DNA of 64,000 nt from Hormoscilla sp. GM7CHS1pb (lineage in GTDB: Bacteria; Cyanobacteriota; Cyanobacteriia; Cyanobacteriales; Desertifilaceae). The translations under genes were made by a program, and so were the position numbers. Numbering within the stretch: the first letter of the stretch is position 1; each line of letters begins with the position of its first letter. Under the pieces are notes generated by a model, which ran no database searches, was not told the DNA's origin, and was given only the letters and a program-made list of their open reading frames with translations. This document shows positions 12,901 to 21,328 of the stretch, one piece after another. The stretch lies in assembly GCA_014323675.1 (NCBI GenBank), contig JACONN010000002.1, positions 62,001-126,000 of the forward strand. The letters are read 5' to 3'.

Positions 12901-13761
12901 TTATCTCAAAACTGGTTTAATGTTAGCTTTGTAGTCAGCCTCGTGTAAGCCATCCCCTCGATCGGCAAAAGCTGGGTTAAGGTTGTCTGACAAGGCTTGA
13001 ATGCGATCGGGCGTTCCGGGGTGAGTACTCAAGACAGTAGGAACCGATGGGCCATTCAGGAGTTTTTTCATAAAGTCAATCATGGCGCTTTGGGCATAGC
13101 CAGCAGACCCTAACATCTGGAGTCCCACCCGATCTGCTTCATATTCAGCTTGGCGGCTTTTGGGACGGTGCAATGCTAGATCGACACCAATTTGGACTGC
13201 TGTGTTGTTATCCAGTCCCGCTGCTGACGCTACACCCAGGGCGATCGCCATCTGACGCATTTGTTTAATAGCATGACGTTCCGTGATGTGACCAATTTCA
13301 TGGGCCAACACACTCGCCAACTGGGCTTCATTATCCGCTGCTTTCAATAATCCCGTATGCACGTAGACAAAGCCACCCATCGTCGCAAAAGCATTGATGT
13401 TATCATCGTCTACTACCTGAAAACTGTATTTATACTCTTTGGTCGGAGGGCGCGAACTTTCCCGTGCTAACCGCTGACCAATTTGATTCACATAGGCATT
13501 CAAAGAGCGATCGCGATAAAGTTTTACCTCTTCTTTCACAAGCTGCTGATTAATTTGCTCGCCCAGGGCCACTTCTTGCTTGTCCGACATATTGGACAGT
13601 TGAATGGCTTGAATGGCCGGGCGCAGCAGGTCAAACCAAGAAAACGCTGGTGCGCTTTGGGTAGAACCCAGGCATAAACCCAAAGCTACCAACAGGGAAA
13701 GCAAGGGATAGAACAACCGGCGCTTGAGAGATCCTTTGGTTATAGCAAAGAGATTAAACAT
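12901..13761 (-). CDS. M48 family metalloprotease
   Basis: This is a probable periplasmic or membrane-associated zinc protease of the Ste24/HtpX superfamily. The motif LASVLAHEIGHITERHA holds the HExxH zinc site, and the third ligand glutamate lies in RQAEYEADRVGLQML. The N terminus (MFNLFAITKGSLKRRLFYPL) is a hydrophobic signal or anchor, and QSAPAFSW is a likely cleavage region. I chose the ATG at 13761 over an upstream start because the signal segment follows it directly. Relatives such as BepA act in envelope protein quality control; that role is only inferred here. Confidence 0.9.
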   Translation of the reverse strand: MFNLFAITKGSLKRRLFYPLLSLLVALGLCLGSTQSAPAFSWFDLLRPAIQAIQLSNMSDKQEVALGEQINQQLVKEEVKLYRDRSLNAYVNQIGQRLARESSRPPTKEYKYSFQVVDDDNINAFATMGGFVYVHTGLLKAADNEAQLASVLAHEIGHITERHAIKQMRQMAIALGVASAAGLDNNTAVQIGVDLALHRPKSRQAEYEADRVGLQMLGSAGYAQSAMIDFMKKLLNGPSVPTVLSTHPGTPDRIQALSDNLNPAFADRGDGLHEADYKANIKPVLR

Positions 13762-14046
13762 GGTAAATATGCTCTCGATTTGATGAAGATAAATAGGTAG
13801 ACGCATTTCCCACCAGCGGTGTTGCTGCCCCAAAGCCTCCCATCGCTGAGATCGCCCGCACGAGCAAAACTCATGGTATTCTAACCATTGTCAACGATCT
13901 GGAGGCTCTGTCTCCAATGCCTCGTCGATGTCTCCTGCGTGCCGAGTCCCCTGGGACAAGCGCTCTGGCAGAGACATCGAAGCCAGTCTCAGACTGGCAA
14001 CGAGAATCTAGAAGTGCTTCAAGGTTTTCACCTACAAACGAACAAT

Positions 14047-14576
14047 ATGGTTATTTTAGATGACAAAGGTCGCTTATTCGGCAAAGTCAGCATCCTGGAT
14101 ATCGGTGCTGCTCTCGTGATTCTACTGGTTATCTTCGGCATTTTTTTCTATCCTAGCACTTCCGGCTCTGTTGCGCAAGTTGGAGTGCAGACAAAACCTG
14201 TAGAGGTGGATGTCCTGATCCGGGGTTTGAGCGTGCGCGACCCCAGAGTTTAGTCTCTGAATTTCAGTCAAACAAGAAAACCAGTATTATTATCCGCAAT
14301 CAGCCCTACGGTCAAGTTGATGTCAAATCAGTACAAGTCCTCGATCGAGAGGCGATCGTTCCCCAACCAGATGGTTCGGTCAAGGCTTACCCCGACCCTC
14401 GATTTTCTCAAGCTTTGGCGATCGATCTGCTGTTTACTTTAGCTGGCAATGCTCAGATCTCTGACAATGGTGTCGTTCTGGGTAACAGTCAACTTAAAAT
14501 TGGCACCCCAGTTGAACTGGAAGGCTTAACCTACAATTTTAATGGTAGTGTGATTGATGTAAAAATTAAAGGTTAA
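14047..14576 (+). CDS. DUF4330 membrane protein (one-base frameshift)
   Basis: The protein starts MVILDDKGRLFGKVSILDIG, followed by one transmembrane helix (ALVILLVIFGIFFYP) and then an external domain, the layout of cyanobacterial DUF4330 proteins of unknown function. The first frame stops after VRDPRV. Adding one A near 14245 gives a continuous frame (SLVSEFQSNKKTSIIIRNQP) that ends at 14576 with FNGSVIDVKIKG, about 176 residues. The lesion is one base in a short homopolymer, so the gene is probably intact in the organism. Confidence 0.8.
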
Positions 14577-15229
14577 TGGCTAATTGTCAATTGTGAATTG
14601 CGAATTGCTAATGGCGAATTGCTAATGGTTATCGGCGAACGGGTTGATATTGGGTGTGGTCAAAGACAGTTGGTACGGGGAGACCTCGTGGGGTGCGAGT
14701 TGCCTGAGGGAAGGACATCTATCTTGTGATATCATCATTTGCGGAAGAATGCCAGTCGCCCCTACAGTTGTCGGCAGCAAATGATTATCAACTACTTGTG
14801 ACCACACCCGGTTTAATTTCCTGAAATATAGCTAATTTTCTGATTTTTTCAAAATAAATTCAAAATGGGGTTGACAAGCTCGATAAATATGTTATCATAT
14901 AAATATGAGCATTCGGAATTCCTGTGGTAATTCGGTCGCCCAGGATGAATTTCCGGTCTCGGGGTAACCGGTTCAGGATTGGCACGTACCGTTCGCCTGT
15001 CCGGGGCCTGACGTCTCGCCTGTCCGGGGCCTAACGTAGGACGGTCACAAGTATTTGATAACCCGAAGCGCAGCGTGCGCGGAGTGGCAACCTTCCGGCA
15101 TCGCATGCCGTTCCCATATTGCTCTGTATACTACAGTATACTACAAGTAAAAATTAGATTAATCCTTTCAGAATGTCGAGGAGCGTGCTACAATCAGATT
15201 ATCAGATCGTATATTCCTGTGGTAATCCG
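14577..15229. other. Repeat-rich spacer
   Basis: I see no gene here. The left part holds drifting AATTGTGAATTGCGAATTGC repeats. Near 14995-15035, CGCCTGTCCGGGGCCT occurs twice in tandem. A segment beginning ATTCCTGTGGTAATTCGG (about 14919-14970) is repeated with few changes at about 15211-15262, at the start of the broken PIN gene. Near 15128 TATACTACAG/TATACTACAA forms a small direct repeat. Confidence 0.6.
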
Positions 15230-15530
15230 GTCGCCCAGGATGAATTTACGAACTCGGGGATTTCAGTCATTAGCAAAATTGAGTTTTTGGCATTCACTGG
15301 GCTGACTCAAGTGGATCGCCAGCTTTTTGAGCAGTTTCTTCGTAGAGGTGATTGATTTAGCGTCAACTGATACTGTTTTGATTGAGAAAATTATTGAAAT
15401 TCGCCAACAATTTCGATTGACATTACCCGATGCCATAATTGCGGCGATGGCAATCCAAAATTCATCGAGTGTGGTAACGGCAGATCGAGAATTTGCTAAG
15501 GTCAACCTTCTAACGGTAATTGATTGGTAG
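15230..15530 (+). pseudogene. PIN-domain toxin remnant
   Basis: Two frames together give a truncated VapC-like protein. The first part reads EFTNSGISVISKIEFLAFTG (to about 15345). The second reads FVEVIDLASTDTVLIEKIIE and then LPDAIIAAMAIQN with TADREFAKV, ending at 15530. The PIN N terminus with its first catalytic aspartate is missing, apparently replaced by the repeat that begins near 15211. No antitoxin gene is left upstream. The remnant therefore combines a truncation with a frameshift. Confidence 0.65.
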
Positions 15531-15748
15531 CGATCGCTCTCTAGATCGCCCCAACGAGGCGATCGGGGTGCATCTCATATTTGCGTCGCCCGAACCCGTT
15601 CCCAGGCAGAGCCGTGGGAACGAGGGGTCCGGCTACATGAACAAAGCCCGCCTGCGCGGGCTAAATTGCATGTTGGAGATACCATGCCAACAGAGGAACT
15701 AGGATGAGAATAGCTCTATGATTGTGGGTAAACTAGAAAAAGATAACA

Positions 15749-15811
15749 ATGGCTGCTAAAGATCGATTTCATGCTGTGGTTATAATGACTCATGAAAAGG
15801 AGCAAAGCTAA
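15749..15811 (+). pseudogene. xisH remnant (5' end only)
   Basis: The small frame starts MAAKDRFHAVV, matching the start of XisH proteins, then runs VIMTHEKEQS and stops 7 bases before xisI. XisH is normally about 135-140 residues and sits directly upstream of xisI. An internal deletion appears to have removed nearly the whole gene while leaving its start in place. The call rests on about 11 residues plus position. Confidence 0.6.
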
Positions 15812-15818
15812 TTGTGCA

Positions 15819-16154
15819 ATGGATACCTTAGAGTCTTATCGCCAGATCGTTCAGTCCTTGTTGACGGCATATGCTGAGATTCCCATCGCCAATGGAACGA
15901 TTGATTGCTACCGTGTTTTCGATCCAAAGCAAGACCATTACCAGGTCATGAATGTGGGATGGGATGGCCATCGGCGGGTCTATGGTTGTGTTTTACATTT
16001 GGATATTAAGAAGGGAAAGATTTGGATCGAGCAAAATATGACGGAAATGAAAGTTGCTCAAAACCTTGTGGATATGGGGGTGGCGAAGGATGATATTGTG
16101 CTGGGGTTTCATCCTCCTGAAATTCGCGAATATACGGGCTATGCAGTTGGTTAA
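15819..16154 (+). CDS. xisI: XisI family protein (fdxN element excision controlling factor)
   Basis: The protein of 111 residues begins MDTLESYRQIVQSLLTAYAE and ends HPPEIREYTGYAVG, both typical of XisI. XisI and XisH were first linked to excision of the fdxN element in heterocyst-forming cyanobacteria. They are now known to be widespread and multicopy, also in strains without that element, so a role here is unclear. I chose the ATG at 15819 because it matches the family length; an ATG at 15792 would add nine unrelated residues. Its partner xisH is reduced to a stub. Confidence 0.85.
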   Translation: MDTLESYRQIVQSLLTAYAEIPIANGTIDCYRVFDPKQDHYQVMNVGWDGHRRVYGCVLHLDIKKGKIWIEQNMTEMKVAQNLVDMGVAKDDIVLGFHPPEIREYTGYAVG

Positions 16155-16200
16155 TTTATTCGGACCTTCCGCGATCGCACTCTCTGGATATGCGATCGCG

Positions 16201-16407
16201 CTAAAAAGATAGTTCCCGTTTGCTGAGAACACAAGCTTGAAGGTATAAATTAATTAATTCTCGATCTAAAATTCATTTTTCTCGTGCTTTGTCTGCAAAA
16301 TATTCTCTGACATCAATCCCCAAAGGTAAAGTTACTTTTTGCTTTAATTGTTTGGCAAATGGATTTGGGCGGCTTTTCATGTTGGCAAGATTGTATTCTG
16401 GTTTCAT
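16201..16407 (-). pseudogene. BrnA-type antitoxin with an internal stop
   Basis: The frame starts MKPEYNLANMKSRPNPFAKQ, followed by LKQKVTLPLGIDVREYFADK, the start of BrnA antitoxins, and meets TGA after KAREK. In the same frame, past the stop, it reads ILDRELINLYLQACVLSKRE, matching the C-terminal BrnA helices. This is a single nonsense codon, not a frameshift. It lies 4 bases after the brnT-like toxin gene, the usual toxin-first order. Confidence 0.7.
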
Positions 16408-16411
16408 GGTT

Positions 16412-16692
16412 TTATCCTCGATCGTGTTGACTTTCTTTTTGAGTGGCTTGGCGAGCTGAAATAATTCTAATTACTGACTCTTGTTCTCGATAACAATGAA
16501 TAATCAATAAGATTCGCATTTTGGAGCTTATCCCCAGCAGCAAAAACCGGTCTTCCACTTCAGAATGTTCTTCGTCCCAAAATTGAATTGCATTATCATC
16601 ATAAAATACAGAATTTGCTTCTTCCAATGAAACACCGTGCTTTTTTTGATTCGATTCTTTTCGTTATCCCACTCAAAAAATAATTGACTCAT
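16412..16692 (-). pseudogene. BrnT-type ribonuclease toxin, frameshifted
   Basis: The start reads MSQLFFEWDNEKNRIKK. The remainder, in another frame, reads EEANSVFYDDNAIQFWDEEH, then EDRFLLLGISSKMRILLIIH and RIISARQATQKE, typical of the DUF497/BrnT family. Adding one base to the run of seven T on the plus strand at 16641-16647 restores KKHGVSLEEANSVF. The toxin may therefore be intact in the real genome. The neighbouring antitoxin has a stop codon that a homopolymer error cannot explain. Confidence 0.72.
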
Positions 16693-17789
16693 ATTTAGAT
16701 TTTAACACAAAATCTATGCTTACTTTACTATTGCATTTCACACCCTATGTCAAGCCTTTGTTTTTGATTTACCTACTGCACTGGACATTTGTTGCCACCG
16801 GTCCTGTCTGGCGATCGCCCCCCTTTTCATAAGCTATACCTCTCCTTCCAGGCACTTTACTTTTAATATTCCTATCATTCACCCCGTTCCCGATAATTTT
16901 TATTGCGAATATTTTCTTTTTATCCCACGCACTTGCGTTATTTCAGCAATTTGGTATAGTATGGATACAGTGGTAATTTGCCCTAACTATGACTATTTTT
17001 ACCTATACCTGGCAAAAATTGACCCAAATGCATGGTTTTTCGTGGTGGAAGTCCTCTTTGAGGGTCTCTTTCCCCCGGAAACACCCCCAGCAGATGCACA
17101 ATCTTTTTTTGATACTTGATGGAGTACGGTTGACAGATGGATAATATATGGTATTAAAGGGCAAGTTTATCAGTAATTATAGATTTTGGTTGTATTAGAA
17201 GTAATTAATGAGACAACAGAATACGTAGAAAGGATGGAAGAGGAGGGCGATCGAGGGAAGGTGGCTCGGGGTGGAAGTGAAATTCCTCTGGCCTGGTGTG
17301 AAGCGGTTCTACGTTGGTTTCAGAGAGTTCTTTATTCCCACAGAGCCAGGGTGATAGGGTTTTTGACAGTCCTATAATCTATGAAAATAATTAGTCCCGG
17401 GACAAGAAAGGGACCCGGATGCACTTGGGATGGCGATCGGACATCTGGGCGATCGCATTCTGGGTAGGATTTCAGGAGGCAGGGGCGCTGACGCCGTCAC
17501 AAATGATGATTAATGGGCGATCGCCTGCTTCTGGTTTGATGATTGTTTTTGCCGAACAATTCTTTGGCACAGGATTTGGGGATGGGCCGAACGCCTGCTG
17601 GAGAAAAAATATGATGTGGGATTTTCACACTATGCAAGGATGATTATGGTTATCGTGCGATCGCCACCGATAATCCTCCTCTTACCCCTCTCTACTATTA
17701 TGCCATTTCCCTGGCTACCTGTCAAGCCTTTTTTCTGTCCTGCCCTCTGAGCGATCGCCACCGGTTTTACTTGCTCTCTTCGTTCCTCA
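16693..17789. other. About 1.1 kb without a recognisable gene
   Basis: Short frames occur (17186-17377 and 17419-17643), but their composition and lack of family resemblance give no support. Two segments containing TGTCAAGCCTTT (about 16749 and 17722), each followed by a GCGATCGC site, look like parts of a duplicated spacer. The stretch reads as decayed DNA between broken accessory genes. Confidence 0.45.
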
Positions 17790-17897
17790 ATGTCTCATTT
17801 TAGCACTCTGCGCACCAAAATCTCTGATGCCGAAATCCTGAAGGCTTCTTTGCATGGCCTGGGCATCACTGTCAAGACGGAAGCTGATGTCCGTTAA
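17790..17897 (+). pseudogene. Ycf35 (DUF1257) N-terminal fragment
   Basis: The 35-residue frame MSHFSTLRTKISDAEILKAS continues LHGLGITVKTEADVR and stops. This is the opening of Ycf35, a conserved protein of about 120 residues in cyanobacteria and red-algal plastids. The rest of the gene is absent, and unrelated DNA follows. It is likely a partial duplicate left by recombination, with a complete copy elsewhere. Confidence 0.75.
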
Positions 17898-17912
17898 TAC
17901 CTGCCGTATAGA

Positions 17913-18398
17913 TTACTCAGCGATTGCTTCAGCCAATGTTTTTTCTCCTTTCCCTACTGCTTTAATCGCCCCACAGCAGGTTTCGAGCAAATAAAAAATC
18001 ATCCACACCGTCTCCACTACCGTTGCCCCATCCGAGGATGTTCCCTCCTCGGGCAATGCCAATACGTGTCTGTAATAAACCATTTTCTGACTTTCCTGCC
18101 ACCCAAAACCGATTAGCGGCAACTTGGAGTTTAAACTCAATATCAGGTCTTTCAAATCTCCTTCCGTTCCTTCTTTCCTATCCATCGGTAACGCCGCAAA
18201 CATTTGCAATAATTTGATTCTTTCTAAATCTTGTTTTGCCAAAGGCATATAAATTAATTCCAATATTAACGGTTGCTCTATTTCGGTAATTTCTCCAATA
18301 ATCAGTAATCTATCTACAGCAAATTTGGCACTTTCCACTTCCAACAAAGTAGAAAACCCCTCATCGTCTAATGCATGCTTAATTTCTTCGAGTTCCAT
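17913..18398 (-). CDS. Hypothetical 161-residue protein beside the eCIS-like gene
   Basis: The protein begins MELEEIKHALDDEGFSTLLE. It is acidic, has no signal peptide, and alternates strands and helices: KFAVDRLLIIGEI, LPLIGFGWQESQKMVYYRHV, and a long final helix from VETVWMIFYLLETCCGAIKA. Its size, acidity and pattern recall small secretion chaperones of the CesT or YbjN type. That is an impression of fold, not a sequence match. It lies 149 bases downstream of the 926-residue gene on the same strand, and the gap holds a perfect 16-bp palindrome (18489-18504). It could be a chaperone, an immunity factor or an unrelated gene. Confidence 0.55.
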   Translation of the reverse strand: MELEEIKHALDDEGFSTLLEVESAKFAVDRLLIIGEITEIEQPLILELIYMPLAKQDLERIKLLQMFAALPMDRKEGTEGDLKDLILSLNSKLPLIGFGWQESQKMVYYRHVLALPEEGTSSDGATVVETVWMIFYLLETCCGAIKAVGKGEKTLAEAIAE

Positions 18399-18547
18399 AA
18401 ACTTTTTTACCGTTGCTTAACGGTTACCCTCATACCGGGGCGGTGAATATCGTCAGTCTGTTTCGGAAGGCGAAAAGTGAAAGGGTCTGGGGGAGATCTC
18501 CCCCATGCAACCTCTGCCTCAACGCTCTTGTCTAATGGGGTTATTTT

Positions 18548-21328
18548 CTAGCGTTTTTTCAGCGCCTCAATAATCATTTCTATTTTCTTTTCTCTCAGGA
18601 ATCGTTGCTTTTTATCGCCAGTCAACTCTTGCATAGCGTTTCGGTCTTTTTTCTTCAAATTTTTCTCGACTTCCCCGTCCGTTAATTTCTGGCGGGACAA
18701 ACCTAGAACTCCGTAGAGCGCTTCATCATTCATTTCCAAGAGCATCGCCGCCGTGGCAGCATTCCGTTGTGCTTTTTCTGCCGTCGATTTGTTCCAATTT
18801 GCCGTGGTTTTGATAGTCCCCTTAATTTTGAGTTCTTTCCAGAAGCCCGCATTTTGTAGTTTTTCTCTTTGTCGCTGCTGCCATTCTTGGTACGATTCCC
18901 CTTGATGTTTTTCTGCTTGGGCGTTTCTTCGCCATTGTTTTCCCGTTCTGGCTCCAAGTTGGCTGCCTTTGACGATCCCGGTTCCTGCTCCAACTGCCAG
19001 ACCGGGTATGACCCCAAATCCGCTTAATGCCAGAGACCCGGCAACCACGCCTCCGGTGGCAGTCAAAGCATCGATCGCCGCCCGCTTTTGTTTTTTGATC
19101 TGGATCTCCTCGAGGTGTTCGAGGGCCGCCCGCTCCTCCGAGCTGACGTATTGTGACTTTTTATCTGCCAACAAGGATTTTCTCCCCTGGGCTTTGAAAC
19201 CTTTATATCCCTGTTGTAATAGTTGCGCGCCGCTGAGGGCCACCGTCAGACCTGACGTCACATTATTCAGGGTCTGAACAGTCCCGTGAAGGGCGGACTT
19301 GGTGACGTCACTGCCTCCTTGATATTGACCGACAAGTTTGAGCGCTTCTCGAGCCGTAGCAACACCTTCGTGAGCCAAAGATGCCAGCTTTGCAGCTTCT
19401 CCCCCTACACTGCGGGCCACTCCAGACCAACCCGCCGCTTCCTTTCTTTCCCGCCAGCCCTCAATACCGCTAACTCCGGTGACAAATTCCACTCCCTCTT
19501 TGATAAATCCAAGACCGCCCGCTCCAACACTAGCCCAGTCACCTACAAATTTAAGGTCGCTCGAAGCGGCGACTTCCTTGCCAAAAAATCTGCTGGATTT
19601 CGTGTCCTGCCATTTTGTGGCTATGTCCCATATTCCCGCCTCTGCTTTGATGATGTTTCCGTAAGCACCGGCTGCCGCCCCAGCCGCTCCCAAACCCGCT
19701 ACGATCTTATCCCTGTTGGAAGCATCCTCATCAAACAATGTGCTGATTTCCCTGTATAAGTTCAACGTATTGCCAACAGTTCCTGCCATACCCCCGAGGA
19801 AATCGTTGGCTCCGCTTATATTAGCCCTGGTGCCTTCGTCGGAGACTGCATTGGCAAACGGAGCCTCTAATTTGGGGCCAACATCAACATAACTCGTGTT
19901 GCCCAAGCCTTGAGTGCCGAATAATCCCGTTGTACCCGTAACGTTTTCTACGATCGCTGCGGCGTTTTCGATCGCTTCACCCGCTACAGCCGACTTTTTC
20001 ACTTTGTCAATTGCCGCTTTAGCTTCCTGCTGGATTCCTTCGAGACTTTCAACTGCTTTTTTGCCCTTTTCTAACAGGGAACCTTCTGTTACCGCTTCCT
20101 TGTAACTCTTCCTACGCTTCAAATCCGGGTTTTGTGGTCTTTCTTGCGATTGATTCTCTTCTCTGGTAATCGGCGGCAAACTACTCTTATTCCCCGACGC
20201 CCATATTATGGTTCTCTGACGTCTTCTTACCTCAGTCGGCGGCAAACTACTCTTATTCTCCGACGCCCATATTATGGTTCTCTGACGTCTTCTTACCTCA
20301 GTCGGGTTTTTTCGCTCATCTTCCTCTTCATAGTCGTCCTGTAGGGATTCCTGCTTGGCTAGCGGAGCCTTAACTTTTTGGACCACACCATCACTACTAC
20401 CCTGTTGTTGTACCACGCGACTTAACTCATGAGCTGACAAGTCTTGTCCCTCACGACTCCCAGTATTATATCTTTCCCTGACTTTTTCAGGCTCATTCTT
20501 TTTTATTGGGATGAATAAACTGGCTTGTTTCCCTTTCACATCTGCCTCATGCTCCAATGCTGAATCATCATTCACTCCCATCCCCTGTAACTGCATCGTA
20601 GGTTTGACTCGTCGTTGTTTCTGTTGTACGACGTGCCATGCTTCATGGGGTAGGTTCTTTTCCTGTCCCGGTCCCACATGGATCTCCGTCCCCCGGGTAT
20701 ATGCCAACGCCTGTAACTGAGCTGGTTTAGATGAGTTGTAGTGGACTTTGACATCATCCATTGACATCCCTAGCGGTACCGTCTCCACGACATCATTAAC
20801 ATCCACCGATATAGTAACAGTGTAATTCAGAGCTGCTCTTGGTTTACCCCCGATCGCCTGCCAGAATTCTCCCATACTTTGTAATTGAGGTTGTCCCAAT
20901 GCCGTGGTTCTGATGGGGGGTTCTTGCCCTTGCATATCTCCTTGCAATACTGCCCCTGGAATTATCCGATGACGCAACAGCACCTTCATCACTTCTCCCA
21001 ATAGCCGGTGCTCTTGTTTATTTTCATCATTTTCTTCTTCCAACCAAGCCGTGATTAGATAAGAACAATCTACCCGGACGGGGTTACGCTTCTTGCTTGC
21101 CATCCCATTTTCTCGTTCTACCGACCAGGGGACAGTCCGCAATTCCATGTTTTCCCGCACGTTGTAGAGGAACAGGTCTATTGCTGGCACCTCAACTCTG
21201 GTAGCAAAATCTTTGTCAGGAGTTGAAAAACTAATCGTGACTGACTTCCCCTCCGGGGGGGATATCACCTCCGGTGGTAATTCGTTTTTAAGCAGTTCTT
21301 CTAATGTTCGATCCAAGTCTTGAAGCAT
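18548..21328 (-). CDS. Fusion of Pvc16-like (DUF4255) and eCIS-core (DUF4157) domains with a long Ala/Gly-rich tail
   Basis: The protein has 926 residues. Residues 1-185 resemble the Pvc16 N-terminal domain of contractile injection systems (ISFSTPDKDFATRVEVPAID and PWSVERENGMASKKR). From about 186 to 270 it switches to an eCIS-core/DUF4157 domain: MSMDDVKVHYNSSKPAQLQA, HEAWHVVQQKQ (228-238) and LEHEAD. A second, worn copy of the same motif type is AHELSRVVQQQG (299-310), where the second histidine of HExxH is arginine. Residues about 343-386 are a 22-residue unit repeated twice. Residues 410-790 are Ala/Gly-rich with hydrophobic stretches (VAGLGAAGAAAGAYG, VVAGSLALSGFGVIPGLAVG). The end is a charged helix. 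I infer an eCIS-related cargo or a recombinant of two eCIS genes. No sheath, tube or baseplate gene is in the window. Confidence 0.72.
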   Translation of the reverse strand: MLQDLDRTLEELLKNELPPEVISPPEGKSVTISFSTPDKDFATRVEVPAIDLFLYNVRENMELRTVPWSVERENGMASKKRNPVRVDCSYLITAWLEEENDENKQEHRLLGEVMKVLLRHRIIPGAVLQGDMQGQEPPIRTTALGQPQLQSMGEFWQAIGGKPRAALNYTVTISVDVNDVVETVPLGMSMDDVKVHYNSSKPAQLQALAYTRGTEIHVGPGQEKNLPHEAWHVVQQKQRRVKPTMQLQGMGVNDDSALEHEADVKGKQASLFIPIKKNEPEKVRERYNTGSREGQDLSAHELSRVVQQQGSSDGVVQKVKAPLAKQESLQDDYEEEDERKNPTEVRRRQRTIIWASENKSSLPPTEVRRRQRTIIWASGNKSSLPPITREENQSQERPQNPDLKRRKSYKEAVTEGSLLEKGKKAVESLEGIQQEAKAAIDKVKKSAVAGEAIENAAAIVENVTGTTGLFGTQGLGNTSYVDVGPKLEAPFANAVSDEGTRANISGANDFLGGMAGTVGNTLNLYREISTLFDEDASNRDKIVAGLGAAGAAAGAYGNIIKAEAGIWDIATKWQDTKSSRFFGKEVAASSDLKFVGDWASVGAGGLGFIKEGVEFVTGVSGIEGWRERKEAAGWSGVARSVGGEAAKLASLAHEGVATAREALKLVGQYQGGSDVTKSALHGTVQTLNNVTSGLTVALSGAQLLQQGYKGFKAQGRKSLLADKKSQYVSSEERAALEHLEEIQIKKQKRAAIDALTATGGVVAGSLALSGFGVIPGLAVGAGTGIVKGSQLGARTGKQWRRNAQAEKHQGESYQEWQQRQREKLQNAGFWKELKIKGTIKTTANWNKSTAEKAQRNAATAAMLLEMNDEALYGVLGLSRQKLTDGEVEKNLKKKDRNAMQELTGDKKQRFLREKKIEMIIEALKKR

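Noticed and set aside
17186-17643. Two short plus-strand frames (63 and 74 residues)
   Set aside because: No recognisable domains, no ribosome-binding site worth noting, and they lie in decayed DNA.
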